Assembly (NCBI RefSeq): GCF_019956415.1
Contig: NZ_JAHBDK010000028.1
Span: 17,433 to 81,432 of the forward strand
Source: Pseudomonas sp. GL-B-19
Lineage (GTDB): Bacteria > Pseudomonadota > Gammaproteobacteria > Pseudomonadales > Pseudomonadaceae
Reading direction: 5' to 3'
Length of the DNA: 64,000 bases
Part shown: piece by piece, positions 36,301-44,789 of the stretch
Layout of the letters: every line of letters begins with the position of its first letter
Position numbering within the stretch: position 1 is the first letter of the stretch
The notes under the pieces: generated by a model
The model's input: only the letters and a program-made list of their open reading frames with translations
What the model was told of the DNA's origin: nothing
Database searches by the model: none
Position numbers and translations under genes: made by a program

Positions 36301-36319
36301 GAGCCACAGCAGATCAACA

Positions 36320-36412
36320 CTGTGGGAGCGAGCCTGCTCGCGATAGCGGTGGATCAGTCGACATCAAGTTGTATGACAGACCGCCATCGCGAGCAGGCTC
36401 GCTCCCACAGGG
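36320..36412. repeat. REPIN-like inverted REP pair (family A)
   Basis: Two near-identical REPs in inverted orientation (36320-36347 and 36382-36412, core gggagcgagcctgctcgcga) in the convergent gap between the DUF3010 gene and cdhR. Confidence 0.85.
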
Positions 36413-36438
36413 GTCTATGGTGTTGTCGAAATCTGTGT

Positions 36439-37398
36439 TCAGACCAGCTCCCGCCCATCCCCCAGCCGTCGGCGGTCCTCGCGTGGACACCGCTCAAACT
36501 TCGCCCGATAGCTACGCGTGAAATACGACGGCGATTCAAACCCGCACGCAATACTCACCTCCAACACACTCATATCAGTCTGCCGCAACAACTGCCGCGC
36601 CTTTTCCAACCGTAAACGCAGGTAGAAATTGCTCGGTGTGTCATTCAGGTGCAGGCGAAACAATCGTTCCAGCTGCCGCCGCGTCACTTTGATCGATTCC
36701 GCCAGTTCCAGCGTGCTCAGCGGCGGTTCGCTGTGCTGTTCCATCTCGCCGATAACGTGGACAAGCTTCTTGTTGTTGATGCCATACCGCGTGGCGACTT
36801 CCATGCGCTGGTGGTCTTTGCGCGGACGGATACGGCCGAGTACGAATTGTTCGCTGACCTGGATCGCCAGTTCCGGGCCGTGGGCCTGGGCGATGAGGTC
36901 GAGCATCAGGTCGATGGAGGCGGTGCCGCCAGCCGAGGTGATGCGTCGGCGGTCGATCTCAAACAGCTCCTGGGTGACGCTGAGCTGTGGATAAGATTCC
37001 TTGAACGCGTCGATGGCTTCCCAGTGCAAGGTCAGGCGGTGGCCGTCGAGCAGGCCGGCGTCGGCGAGGATAAAACTGCCGGTGTCGATGCCGCCCAAAG
37101 TCACGCCTTCGATGTCCAGCCGGCGCAGCCAGTGCTCCAGCGCCGGGGTGGCAAATTTCAGCGGCTCGAAACCCGCGACGACTAGCAGGATCGCACCTTT
37201 CTTCAATGGCTCCAGCGCCGCGTCGGCGTTAACCGACATGCCGTTGCTGGCCAATACCGCCCCACCATCGGCACTCAATACGTGCCAGCGATACAGCTCG
37301 CCGCGAAACCGATTGGCGACCCGCAGCGGTTCGATGGCCGAGATAAATCCAATGGCCGAGAAACCCGGCATCAACAAGAAGTAGAAATCCTGGGACAT
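36439..37398 (-). CDS. cdhR: Carnitine catabolism regulator CdhR (GATase1-like/AraC)
   Basis: A 319-residue transcription activator. The N-terminal DJ-1/PfpI glutamine-amidotransferase-like domain (about 1-190) begins MSQDFYFLLMPGFSAIGF and includes GGIDTGSFILADAGLLDG. The C-terminal AraC domain (about 215-315) has two helix-turn-helix motifs, including VTRRQLERLFRLHL and FESPSYFTRSYRAKFER. It is divergent from caiX and the cdh genes, as in P. aeruginosa, where CdhR senses carnitine and activates caiX-cdhCAB. ATG 37398 is chosen because similarity begins there. Confidence 0.88.
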   Translation of the reverse strand: MSQDFYFLLMPGFSAIGFISAIEPLRVANRFRGELYRWHVLSADGGAVLASNGMSVNADAALEPLKKGAILLVVAGFEPLKFATPALEHWLRRLDIEGVTLGGIDTGSFILADAGLLDGHRLTLHWEAIDAFKESYPQLSVTQELFEIDRRRITSAGGTASIDLMLDLIAQAHGPELAIQVSEQFVLGRIRPRKDHQRMEVATRYGINNKKLVHVIGEMEQHSEPPLSTLELAESIKVTRRQLERLFRLHLNDTPSNFYLRLRLEKARQLLRQTDMSVLEVSIACGFESPSYFTRSYRAKFERCPREDRRRLGDGRELV

Positions 37399-37622
37399 GG
37401 AGCGCACTCGCTTAGCAGGTAACAAGAGGCCAGGTAACGAGAGGGCGGGCAGCGTAGGGACGTTGATACGCCACTTGCAAGCGGCATTCAAGAGCACAGG
37501 TCGCTGCAGTGCAAGAGCTGGTCGCCGTAGTGCGCTTTCATAGGCCTTGAGCTGCGTAACTTGGCATCACCGGCGCACATAGATGACCGGACCCACAATA
37601 ACGAACTGCCGAGGAACCTGAG
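37399..37622. promoter_or_regulatory. Divergent cdhR-caiX regulatory region
   Basis: 224 bp between divergent genes, holding no gene. It should contain the carnitine-responsive CdhR-dependent promoter of caiX-cdhCAB. Only the caiX ribosome site (GAGGAACCTGAG) was clear; no operator could be defined. Confidence 0.5.
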
Positions 37623-38567
37623 ATGAAACGACTGATCAGCAGCTGTGTTCTTGCACTCAGCGGTACCGCTTTGCTGAGCGCCAGTGTCATGGCCGCCGAA
37701 CCCGCGTCGTGCCAGAACGTACGCATGGGCGTAGTGAACTGGACTGACGTAATCGCTACCAGCGCCATGACCCAGGTCCTGCTCGATGGCCTCGGCTACA
37801 ACACCAAACAAACCAGCGCCTCCCAGCAAATCATCTTCGCCGGGATCCGCGACCAGCGCCTGGACCTGTTCCTGGGTTACTGGAACCCGCTGATGACCCA
37901 GACCATCACTCCGTTCGTCGATGGCAACCAGGTCAAAGTGCTGCAAGCCCCCAGCCTGAAAGACGCCCGCGCCACCCTCGCCGTACCGACCTACCTCGCC
38001 GACAAGGGCCTGAAAACCTTCGCCGACATCGCCAAGTTCGAGAAAGAGCTGGGCGGCAAGATTTACGGCATCGAGCCAGGCTCAGGCGCCAATACCCAGA
38101 TCAAGGCGATGATCGCCAAGAACCAGTTCGGCCTCGGCAAGTTCCAACTGGTCGAGTCCAGCGAAGCCGGCATGCTCGCGGCGGTGGATCGCGCCGTGCG
38201 CCGCAATGAGGCCGTGGTGTTCTTTGGCTGGGCGCCGCACCCGATGAACGTCAACGTGAAGATGACCTACCTCACCGGCAGTGACGACGCCCTCGGCCCG
38301 AACGAAGGCATGGCCACAGTCTGGACCGTCACCGCACCGAAATACGCCGAGCAGTGCCCGAACATCGGTCGCTTGCTGAGCAACCTGACCTACACCGCCG
38401 AAGACGAGAGCCGGATGATGCAGCCGCTGCTGGATCACAAGGACGCCTTCGAATCGGCCAGGCAATGGCTGAAAGATCACCCGAAAGACCAGCAGCGCTG
38501 GCTCGAAGGTGTGACCACCTTCGATGGTAAACCCGCGGCTGAAAACCTGAAACTGACCAGTAAATAG
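37623..38567 (+). CDS. caiX: Carnitine-binding periplasmic protein CaiX
   Basis: A 314-residue substrate-binding protein of the ProX/OpuAC family. A signal peptide (ending SVMA-AEP) precedes a mature part with conserved [20 protein letters not shown] and the aromatic-box region [14 protein letters not shown] and [13 protein letters not shown]. It is closely related to CbcX in this window. No permease genes accompany it; in P. aeruginosa CaiX delivers carnitine to the CbcWV permease. It heads the cdh operon, and a strong hairpin follows the stop. Confidence 0.9.
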   Translation: MKRLISSCVLALSGTALLSASVMAAEPASCQNVRMGVVNWTDVIATSAMTQVLLDGLGYNTKQTSASQQIIFAGIRDQRLDLFLGYWNPLMTQTITPFVDGNQVKVLQAPSLKDARATLAVPTYLADKGLKTFADIAKFEKELGGKIYGIEPGSGANTQIKAMIAKNQFGLGKFQLVESSEAGMLAAVDRAVRRNEAVVFFGWAPHPMNVNVKMTYLTGSDDALGPNEGMATVWTVTAPKYAEQCPNIGRLLSNLTYTAEDESRMMQPLLDHKDAFESARQWLKDHPKDQQRWLEGVTTFDGKPAAENLKLTSK

Positions 38568-38588
38568 ACCCGAACCGAACCACCGACT

Positions 38589-38608
38589 CGCAGCCCGACC
38601 GGGCTGCG
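38589..38608 (+). other. Strong RNA hairpin between caiX and cdhC
   Basis: A 9-bp perfect stem (38589-38597 with 38600-38608) with a 2-nt spacer and no T run lies 21 bases after the caiX stop. It could protect the caiX message from 3' decay so that the binding protein outnumbers the enzymes (inference). Confidence 0.55.
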
Positions 38609-38668
38609 AACGGGATTATTACGCCTAGCCTTTCTCCTAAAAAGCACTTGCCTGTAAGGAACCGCCCA

Positions 38669-39556
38669 ATGAACCACGACGTCATCATCACCTGCGCACT
38701 CACCGGTGCTGGCGACACGACCAGCAAGAGTCCACACGTGCCGGTCACCCCGAAACAAATCGCCGCCGCCGCCGTGGAAGCCGCCAAGGCCGGCGCCACC
38801 GTGGTTCACTGCCACGTACGCAACCCCGAAACCGGCAAGTTCAGCCGCGACGTAGCGCTGTACCGTGAAGTGATGGAGCGCATCCGCGAGGCCGATGTCG
38901 ACATCATCGTCAACCTCACCGCCGGGATGGGCGGCGATCTGGAAATCGGCGCCGGCGAGAACCCGATGGAGTTCGGCCCGAACACTGACCTGGTCGGCCC
39001 ACTGACCCGTCTGGCCCACGTCGAAGAACTGCTGCCGGAAATCTGCACACTCGATTGCGGCACCCTGAACTTCGGCGATGGCGACACCATTTACGTGTCC
39101 ACCCCGGCGCAACTTCGAGCGGGCGCGAAGCGAATTCAAGAGCTGGGCGTGAAAGCCGAGCTGGAAATTTTCGACACCGGTCACCTGTGGTTCGCCAAGC
39201 AGTTGATCAAGGAAGGCCTGCTCGACGACCCGCTGTTCCAGCTGTGCCTGGGTATCCCGTGGGGCGCGCCGGCCGACACCACCACCATGAAAGCCATGGT
39301 CGACAACCTGCCGGCCAACGCGGTGTGGGCAGGCTTTGGTATCGGTCGCATGCAGATGCCGATGGCCGCGCAAGCGGTGCTTCTCGGCGGCAACGTGCGG
39401 GTCGGTCTGGAGGACAACATCTGGCTGGACAAAGGTGTGCTGGCGACCAACGGCCAACTGGTCGAGCGTGCCAGCGAAATCCTCAGCCGCCTCGGCGCCC
39501 GGGTGCTGACCCCGGCTGAAGGTCGCAAAAAAATGGGCCTGACCAAGCGCGGTTAA
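38669..39556 (+). CDS. cdhC: Dehydrocarnitine cleavage enzyme CdhC (BKACE family)
   Basis: A 295-residue beta-keto acid cleavage enzyme. It converts 3-dehydrocarnitine and acetyl-CoA to betainyl-CoA and acetoacetate. The zinc-site motif is [15 protein letters not shown] (about 47-61, HxH), and other family blocks are [20 protein letters not shown] and the C-terminal [18 protein letters not shown] precedes ATG 38669. It is followed by cdhA after a 137-bp gap containing REPs. Confidence 0.92.
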   Translation: MNHDVIITCALTGAGDTTSKSPHVPVTPKQIAAAAVEAAKAGATVVHCHVRNPETGKFSRDVALYREVMERIREADVDIIVNLTAGMGGDLEIGAGENPMEFGPNTDLVGPLTRLAHVEELLPEICTLDCGTLNFGDGDTIYVSTPAQLRAGAKRIQELGVKAELEIFDTGHLWFAKQLIKEGLLDDPLFQLCLGIPWGAPADTTTMKAMVDNLPANAVWAGFGIGRMQMPMAAQAVLLGGNVRVGLEDNIWLDKGVLATNGQLVERASEILSRLGARVLTPAEGRKKMGLTKRG

Positions 39557-39571
39557 ACCGTTATCCCCAAC

Positions 39572-39666
39572 CCCTGTAGGAGCCGGCTTGCCGGCGAAGA
39601 GGCCGGTACATCCGCCGCATTTTCTGCGGTGCTGAAATCGCCTTCGCCAGGCCGGCTCCTACAGGG
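39572..39666. repeat. REP pair (family A) between cdhC and cdhA
   Basis: Two inverted REPs (39572-39600 and 39641-39666) with the core ggagccggcttgccggcg occupy most of the gap. Confidence 0.8.
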
Positions 39667-39693
39667 GATCACCGAACTCTTTAGGATGTCGCC

Positions 39694-40659
39694 ATGAGCT
39701 TTATCACCGAAATCAAAACCTTCGCAGCCCTGGGCAGCGGTGTCATCGGCAGCGGTTGGGTGTCCCGCGCCCTCGCTCACGGCCTCGACGTCGTGGCCTG
39801 GGACCCGGCACCCGGTGCCGAAGCTGCCCTGCGCAAACGTGTCGCCAATGCGTGGGGCGCATTGGAGAAACAAGGCTTGGCGCCTGGCGCCTCTCAGGAT
39901 CGCCTGCGCTTTGTCGCGACGATTGAAGAGTGCGTACGCGATGCGGATTTTATTCAGGAAAGCGCCCCGGAACGCCTGGAGCTGAAACTGGAATTGCACA
40001 GCAAAATCAGCGCAGCGGCCAAGCCGAATGCGTTGATCGGTTCCAGCACCTCGGGCCTGTTGCCGAGCGAGTTCTACGAGAGTGCAACGCACCCGGAACG
40101 CTGCGTGGTCGGCCACCCGTTCAACCCGGTTTATTTGCTGCCGCTGGTGGAAGTGGTCGGCGGCAAAAACACCGCGCCTGAAGCCGTTCAAGCAGCAATG
40201 AAAGTGTATGAATCCTTGGGCATGCGTCCGCTGCATGTGCGCAAGGAAGTACCCGGCTTTATCGCCGACCGCTTGCTCGAAGCGCTGTGGCGCGAGGCGC
40301 TGCACCTGGTGAACGACGGTGTGGCGACCACCGGGGAAATCGACGATGCAATCCGCTTCGGCGCAGGCCTGCGCTGGTCGTTCATGGGCACGTTCTTGAC
40401 GTACACCCTGGCCGGCGGTGATGCCGGGATGCGCCACTTCATGGCGCAGTTCGGGCCGGCCTTGCAGTTGCCGTGGACGTATCTGCCCGCGCCGGAGTTG
40501 ACCGACAAATTGATTGATGATGTGGTGGATGGCACTACTGACCAGTTGGGCACGCACAGCATTTCGGCGCTGGAGCGCTATCGTGATGATTGCTTGCTGG
40601 CAGTGCTGGAGGCGGTGAAGACCACCAAAGAGAAGCATGGAATGGCCTTTGCCGACTAG
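39694..40659 (+). CDS. cdhA: L-carnitine 3-dehydrogenase
   Basis: A 321-residue NAD-dependent dehydrogenase of the 3-hydroxyacyl-CoA dehydrogenase family. It oxidises L-carnitine to 3-dehydrocarnitine. The nucleotide-binding motif is [19 protein letters not shown] (about 10-28), followed by [11 protein letters not shown] and the catalytic region [16 protein letters not shown]; the C-terminal domain opens [17 protein letters not shown]. Placement between cdhC and cdhB identifies it. Confidence 0.93.
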   Translation: MSFITEIKTFAALGSGVIGSGWVSRALAHGLDVVAWDPAPGAEAALRKRVANAWGALEKQGLAPGASQDRLRFVATIEECVRDADFIQESAPERLELKLELHSKISAAAKPNALIGSSTSGLLPSEFYESATHPERCVVGHPFNPVYLLPLVEVVGGKNTAPEAVQAAMKVYESLGMRPLHVRKEVPGFIADRLLEALWREALHLVNDGVATTGEIDDAIRFGAGLRWSFMGTFLTYTLAGGDAGMRHFMAQFGPALQLPWTYLPAPELTDKLIDDVVDGTTDQLGTHSISALERYRDDCLLAVLEAVKTTKEKHGMAFAD

Positions 40660-40685
40660 CGGTGTATCTGTCACACCGCGCTGCC

Positions 40686-40714
40686 CCCTTCGCCGGCAAG
40701 CCGGCTCCTACAGG
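40686..40714. repeat. REP (family A) between cdhA and cdhB
   Basis: One hairpin REP (cgccggcaagccggctccta) in the 81-bp gap. Confidence 0.75.
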
Positions 40715-40740
40715 CTCTCCTTACTACAGGACCTGATCGC

Positions 40741-41220
40741 ATGCCCGCTCTTACGACCTACAGCACCAAAATCATCCCCGACTGGGTCGACTACAACGGC
40801 CACCTGCGCGACGCCTTCTATCTGCTGATTTTCAGCTACGCTACCGACGCGCTGATGGATCGCCTCGGCATGGACAGTAACAACCGCGAAGCCAGCGGCC
40901 ACTCGCTGTTCACCCTCGAATTGCACCTCAATTACCTGCACGAAGTGAAGCTCGACGCCGATGTCGAAGTACATACGCAGATCATTGACCACGACAGCAA
41001 ACGCCTGCACCTCTATCACAGCCTCCATCTGGTGGGCGATGACAAGGAACTGGCCGGCAACGAGCAAATGTTGCTTCACGTCGACCTCGCCGGGCCACGA
41101 TCCGCACCGTTCAGCGAACTGTCGCTGAGTAAGCTGCAAGCCATCGTTGCCGAGCAAGCCGACCTGACCACCCCAGACTACATTGGCCGAGTGATCGCTT
41201 TACCCCCAAAAAAACAATAA
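40741..41220 (+). CDS. cdhB: Betainyl-CoA thioesterase CdhB (hotdog fold)
   Basis: A 159-residue 4-hydroxybenzoyl-CoA thioesterase-like protein. The family pattern is IIPDWVDYNGHLRDAFYLLIF (about 11-31, the catalytic N/G-H region) and the hotdog helix that follows. It hydrolyses betainyl-CoA to glycine betaine and CoA, the last carnitine-specific step, feeding the betaine route. It lies 11 bp ahead of the next gene. Confidence 0.88.
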   Translation: MPALTTYSTKIIPDWVDYNGHLRDAFYLLIFSYATDALMDRLGMDSNNREASGHSLFTLELHLNYLHEVKLDADVEVHTQIIDHDSKRLHLYHSLHLVGDDKELAGNEQMLLHVDLAGPRSAPFSELSLSKLQAIVAEQADLTTPDYIGRVIALPPKKQ

Positions 41221-41231
41221 GGAGATCGCCA

Positions 41232-42395
41232 TTGAATACCGCCGCTGCTTTTGCCGACTTCCGTACTTATCCGTTGATCAGCGCGCTGGCTGGCGTGCAA
41301 ACCTTGGCGGACCGGGTTCTGGTGAAGTGGGCCGATGATCGCGTCAGCCCCTTTCATTACCAATGGTTGCGGGACAACTGCCCGTGCCCGCAATGCGTCT
41401 ATACGGTGACCCGCGAGCAAGTGCTGGAAATCGTCGATGTCGAGCAAAACCTCATGCCGAGCCAGGCAAACGTCGATACCGGAGGTTGTCTCAGCGTCGA
41501 GTGGGAAGATGGCCACCTCAGCCGCTTCGATCCGGGCTGGTTACGCGCCCATGCCTATGACGATGAATCCCGCGCCGAACGCGAGGCCGGCAAACCCAAA
41601 GCGCGGCTTTGGTGCAGCGATTTGCAGTTGCCGGTGTTCGATTACCAGGCGCTGATGAATGACAACGACGCCCTACTGCAATGGCTGCTGGCGGTGCGCG
41701 ATGTCGGCCTGACCCAGGTTCGCGGCGTGCCTACTGAGCCGGGTTCGCTAAAGCTGATCGCCCAGCGGATTTCCTTCATCCGCGAGAGCAATTTCGGCGT
41801 GCTGTTCAACGTGCAATCCAAGGCCGATGCCGACAGCAATGCCTACACCGCTTTCAATTTGCCGTTACACAGCGATCTGCCAACCCGGGAGCTTCAACCG
41901 GGGCTGCAATTTCTGCATTGCCTGATCAATGACGCCGACGGTGGCGAGAGTATTTTCGTCGACGGTTTTGCCATCGCAGAAGCCTTGCGCAATGAAGATC
42001 CCGAGGCGTTCCAAAGCCTTTGCGAAATCCCTGTGGAGTTCCGCAACAAGGACCGTCACAGCGACTACCGCTGCCTGGCGCCGATCATTGCGCTGAATGC
42101 TTTGGGACAGGTGTCGGAAATCCGCATGGCGAATTTTCTGCGCGGGCCGTTTGATGCCTCCGTGGAGCAGATGCCCAGGCTGTATCACGCTTACCGACGT
42201 TTCATTGCAATGACCCGTGAAGCGCGGTTTCGGGTGATGATGCGGCTCAACCCTGGTGAGCTGTGGTGCTTCGACAATCGCCGCACCCTCCACGCCCGCA
42301 ATGCGTTCGATCCCGCCAGTGGCGCCCGGCATTTTCAGGGGTGCTATGTGGATCGGGATGAGTTGTTGTCGCGCATCCTTGTATTGCAACGTTAG
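41232..42395 (+). CDS. Gamma-butyrobetaine hydroxylase (2-oxoglutarate dioxygenase)
   Basis: A 387-residue enzyme that hydroxylates gamma-butyrobetaine to L-carnitine using 2-oxoglutarate, O2 and Fe(II). An N-terminal DUF971-like zinc domain (about 30-100) carries CPCPQC. The TauD-like catalytic domain has the iron ligands HSD (NLPLHSDLPTRELQPG) and the distal histidine in RRTLHARNAFDP, with the 2-oxoglutarate arginine nearby. TTG 41232 is the start, backed by AAGGAGATCGCCA. It ends the cdh operon and extends carnitine catabolism one step upstream. Confidence 0.9.
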   Translation: MNTAAAFADFRTYPLISALAGVQTLADRVLVKWADDRVSPFHYQWLRDNCPCPQCVYTVTREQVLEIVDVEQNLMPSQANVDTGGCLSVEWEDGHLSRFDPGWLRAHAYDDESRAEREAGKPKARLWCSDLQLPVFDYQALMNDNDALLQWLLAVRDVGLTQVRGVPTEPGSLKLIAQRISFIRESNFGVLFNVQSKADADSNAYTAFNLPLHSDLPTRELQPGLQFLHCLINDADGGESIFVDGFAIAEALRNEDPEAFQSLCEIPVEFRNKDRHSDYRCLAPIIALNALGQVSEIRMANFLRGPFDASVEQMPRLYHAYRRFIAMTREARFRVMMRLNPGELWCFDNRRTLHARNAFDPASGARHFQGCYVDRDELLSRILVLQR

Positions 42396-42409
42396 ACCGC
42401 GTCATCGTT

Positions 42410-42497
42410 CTTCGCGAGCAGGCTCGCTCCCACAGTTGACCGAGTTCTCTCAGAGGAATGCGGTTGAGTGTAGGAGTGAGCCTGCTCGCGATGGCGT
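42410..42497. repeat. REP pair (family A) after the cdh operon
   Basis: Two REPs (42410-42435 and 42470-42497) in inverted orientation, core gagcaggctcgctccca. Confidence 0.8.
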
Positions 42498-42533
42498 CAG
42501 CCCAGACAACACAACTTTCCCTGATTCACAGAC

Positions 42534-42655
42534 AAAAAAAACCCCGATCAAGCCGTGACAAGATCGGAGCTGAGGAGGGTACTGTCGAGGAGCCGTTGCG
42601 CGAGGGTGACCAAACCTTCGTGTTGCCAGCTGAGTCCAGTGTGCCCACTCTCTTG
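42534..42655 (-). ncRNA. Candidate small RNA on the minus strand
   Basis: On the minus strand a clear intrinsic terminator (stem 42562-42569 with 42542-42549, one G-U pair, then eight Ts at 42541-42534) has no minus-strand gene in front of it. A possible -10 (TATCTT) lies at 42667-42662, predicting a transcript of about 120 nt. The RNA would contain two CUCCUC motifs, in GGCUCCUCG and CCCUCCUCA, that are complementary to ribosome binding sites, as is common in Hfq-dependent sRNAs. The 5' end is a guess. Confidence 0.45.
42542..42569 (-). terminator. Orphan intrinsic terminator on the minus strand
   Basis: An 8-bp stem (CUCCGAUC with GAUCGGGG in the RNA) with a 12-nt loop and a T8 tail at 42541-42534. 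It defines the 3' end of the candidate sRNA. Confidence 0.65.
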
Positions 42656-42783
42656 ATTCGTAAGATAGCCGAAAACGACCTGCTCATAGGTATTGCAGCC
42701 ATTGCGACAAATCGCCCTTGCCGCCGCCGCATCCCCCTACGAGAATCGAGCCAAGACACCGTTCCCTGAAGAAGGATTGCGTC

Positions 42784-43047
42784 ATGATGTACGCCGATTT
42801 GATCGACCAGGAAGACTTGTTGGGCCAGCTCAAGGCGTTGGGATTTGCAGTGCCCCCGGGCGCCACCGCTGAGCAGGCCTGCGAATGCGCGGTACGGGGC
42901 TTGAACAACGAACGGGCAATGGAACTGCGGACCATGGTCAAGCAGATGTACACCAGCAGCGCGACCATCCTGCCGGCGGTGCGTCAGGCCATCGACAAGC
43001 AATTGTTGCCGGCATTGGCGGAGTATCAGCAGAGCCCCCGAACCTGA
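42784..43047 (+). CDS. Small conserved hypothetical protein
   Basis: An 87-residue cytoplasmic protein, predicted largely helical, with no signal peptide or membrane segment: MMYADLIDQEDLLGQLKALG ... then ERAMELRTMVKQMYTSSATI and VRQAIDKQLLPALAEY. No family is recognised. GAAGGATTGCGTC gives a good ribosome site before ATG 42784; ATG 42787 is also possible. It lies between the cdh operon and gbdR, convergent with gbdR. Confidence 0.7.
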   Translation: MMYADLIDQEDLLGQLKALGFAVPPGATAEQACECAVRGLNNERAMELRTMVKQMYTSSATILPAVRQAIDKQLLPALAEYQQSPRT

Positions 43048-43052
43048 TAGAA

Positions 43053-43136
43053 CCCATCGCGAGCAGGCTCGCTCCCACACTGGATCTCCATCACACCGAA
43101 GATCCCCTGTAGGAGCCGGGCTTGCCCGCGATGAAG
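43053..43136. repeat. REP pair (family A) downstream of gbdR
   Basis: Two REPs (43053-43080 and 43105-43136) in the short convergent gap between the small hypothetical gene and gbdR. Confidence 0.8.
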
Positions 43137-43146
43137 TCGCCTCTGT

Positions 43147-44250
43147 TTAAAGCCTTACACTGGCGAAAGTCGACTCGTTCCGCGCCTGACTCAAAGCCGA
43201 CAACGGCCCGGACAACGGCGACAGCACCAGTGCCTGCGGCAGCGGCATCATCGCCACCTGTTGCGTGGTGTTGGAACCTACGCGCTCGTCACGCGGTGGA
43301 ATGCCGAAGTATTCGCGGTAGCACTTGGAGAAGTGCGGCGTGGAAACAAAGCCACACACCGACGCCACTTCGATGATCGACATCGGCGTTTGCTTGAGCA
43401 ACTGCCGGGCGCGGATCAGGCGCAGTTTCAGGTAGTAACGCGACGGCGAGCAGTGCAGATACTTCTGGAACAGTCGCTCCAGCTGACGTCGCGACACAGC
43501 GACGTACACCGCCAGTTCATCGAGGTCGATCGGCTCTTCGAGGTTGGCTTCCATCAGCGCAACGATTTCCTGCAACTTCGGCTGATTGGTCCCGAGCATG
43601 TGCTTGAGCGGCACGCGCTGGTGATCTTGTTCGTTGCGGATACGTTCGTAGACAAACATTTCCGAGATTGCGGCGGACAGTTCACGGCCGTGATCGCGGC
43701 TGATCAGGTGCAGCATCATGTCCAGTGGCGCGGTGCCGCCGGAACTGGTGAAACGGTTACGGTCCAGGGTGAACAAGCGCGTGCTCATGACCACACGCGG
43801 GAAGGCTTCCTGCATCGAGGCCAGGCATTCCCAGTGCACGCTGCAATCAAAACCGTCCAGCAGGCCGGCGCAGGCCAGGGCCCAGCTGCCGGTGCAGACC
43901 GCGCCGAGACGACGTGACTGACGCGCCTGGCTTTGCAGCCATGACACGTGCTCACGAGTGACCGTGCGTTGGATACCGATACCGCCGCAGACAATGATGG
44001 TGTCCAGGGCGGGGGCTTTGTGCATGGAACAGTCGGGGGTGATCTGCAGGCCGTCACTGGCCCAGACCTGACCGCCATCGACTGTGATCGTGGTCCAGCG
44101 ATACAGCTCACGGCCGGACAATTGGTTGGCCATGCGCAGGGGTTCGACTGCGGAGGCCAGAGAAATCAGCGTGAAATTGTCCAACAGCAGAAAGCCGATG
44201 GATTGAGGCGCACGGTTCTGGGGTTGGGCCCCGGAGTTGAACGTCGTCAT
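43147..44250 (-). CDS. gbdR: Glycine betaine/dimethylglycine regulator GbdR
   Basis: A 367-residue AraC-family activator with an N-terminal GATase1-like sensor domain (about 18-215, starting IGFLLLDNFTLISLASAVEP, with LGAVCTGSWALACAGLLDG) and a C-terminal AraC domain (VSRRQLERLFQKYL; SVCGFVSTPHFSKCYREYF). It matches GbdR (PA5380) in length and in position beside sdaB and cbcXWV. Known GbdR targets in P. aeruginosa (gbcAB, dgcAB, sox, cbcXWV) are all in this window. It starts at ATG 44250. Confidence 0.94.
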   Translation of the reverse strand: MTTFNSGAQPQNRAPQSIGFLLLDNFTLISLASAVEPLRMANQLSGRELYRWTTITVDGGQVWASDGLQITPDCSMHKAPALDTIIVCGGIGIQRTVTREHVSWLQSQARQSRRLGAVCTGSWALACAGLLDGFDCSVHWECLASMQEAFPRVVMSTRLFTLDRNRFTSSGGTAPLDMMLHLISRDHGRELSAAISEMFVYERIRNEQDHQRVPLKHMLGTNQPKLQEIVALMEANLEEPIDLDELAVYVAVSRRQLERLFQKYLHCSPSRYYLKLRLIRARQLLKQTPMSIIEVASVCGFVSTPHFSKCYREYFGIPPRDERVGSNTTQQVAMMPLPQALVLSPLSGPLSALSQARNESTFASVRL

Positions 44251-44789
44251 CGCGGTATCTCCTCACACAAAGCGGGTGATGGCCTCAGGCGGAGGCTCTT
44301 TTTATTGCCATCGTTCTCGCGTGGGAGACGGGCTTTGTAATGACAGAGCAATTGCCATGCCTAAAATTGAATGCGCGTTCAATAACTCCTGAAAACGACG
44401 TCGGAATGTGTCTGGATATGACGCGCGTGGAGTAGGGGATAAAAGTGCCATCAGGCAGAGCAAGTGCCCTGTCCTGCTGGTGGTGAGCAAATCGGTAGCA
44501 CTTGTGGGAACAGGGCTGTGAGGTGCCTGGAAAGTGTGTCACCGCAGGCACGGGTGACGGGTGGTCGAAGCTTAGTTGGATCCCTGATCTCGGGAAAGGC
44601 GCTTATCTGTAAGCGACGCGCCAAAAGGTGGCGCGTTTGGGATCAGGTGTTCACTTAGCGCGCAGTTTTGACTGGTCTGGCGCTATCGCGAGCAAGCTTT
44701 GCTCCTACAGAAGCCGGGCGTGCCGACTTTTGGTGATCGGCAACAAACCTGTAGGAGCAAAGCTTGCTCGCGATTGGATCAACTCGGTC
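44251..44789. promoter_or_regulatory. gbdR upstream region
   Basis: 539 bp without a credible gene. It holds the gbdR promoter, a REP pair at 44682-44777, and a small GC hairpin at about 44624-44641 (acgcgcca ... tggcgcgt) without a T run. Short open frames inside it have no recognisable sequence. Confidence 0.5.
44682..44777. repeat. REP pair (family A) beyond the sdaB 3' end
   Basis: Two inverted REPs (44682-44710 and 44749-44777) with the core gagcaaagcttgctc, between sdaB and gbdR. Confidence 0.8.

Noticed and set aside
42526..43080. Minus-strand gene of about 180 codons opposite the small hypothetical gene
   Set aside because: It spans the REP, the plus-strand gene and the terminator, with no ribosome site or domain; a short RNA explains the terminator better.
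44285..44551. Possible small gene upstream of gbdR
   Set aside because: No ribosome site, no recognisable sequence, and it overlaps the presumed gbdR promoter.
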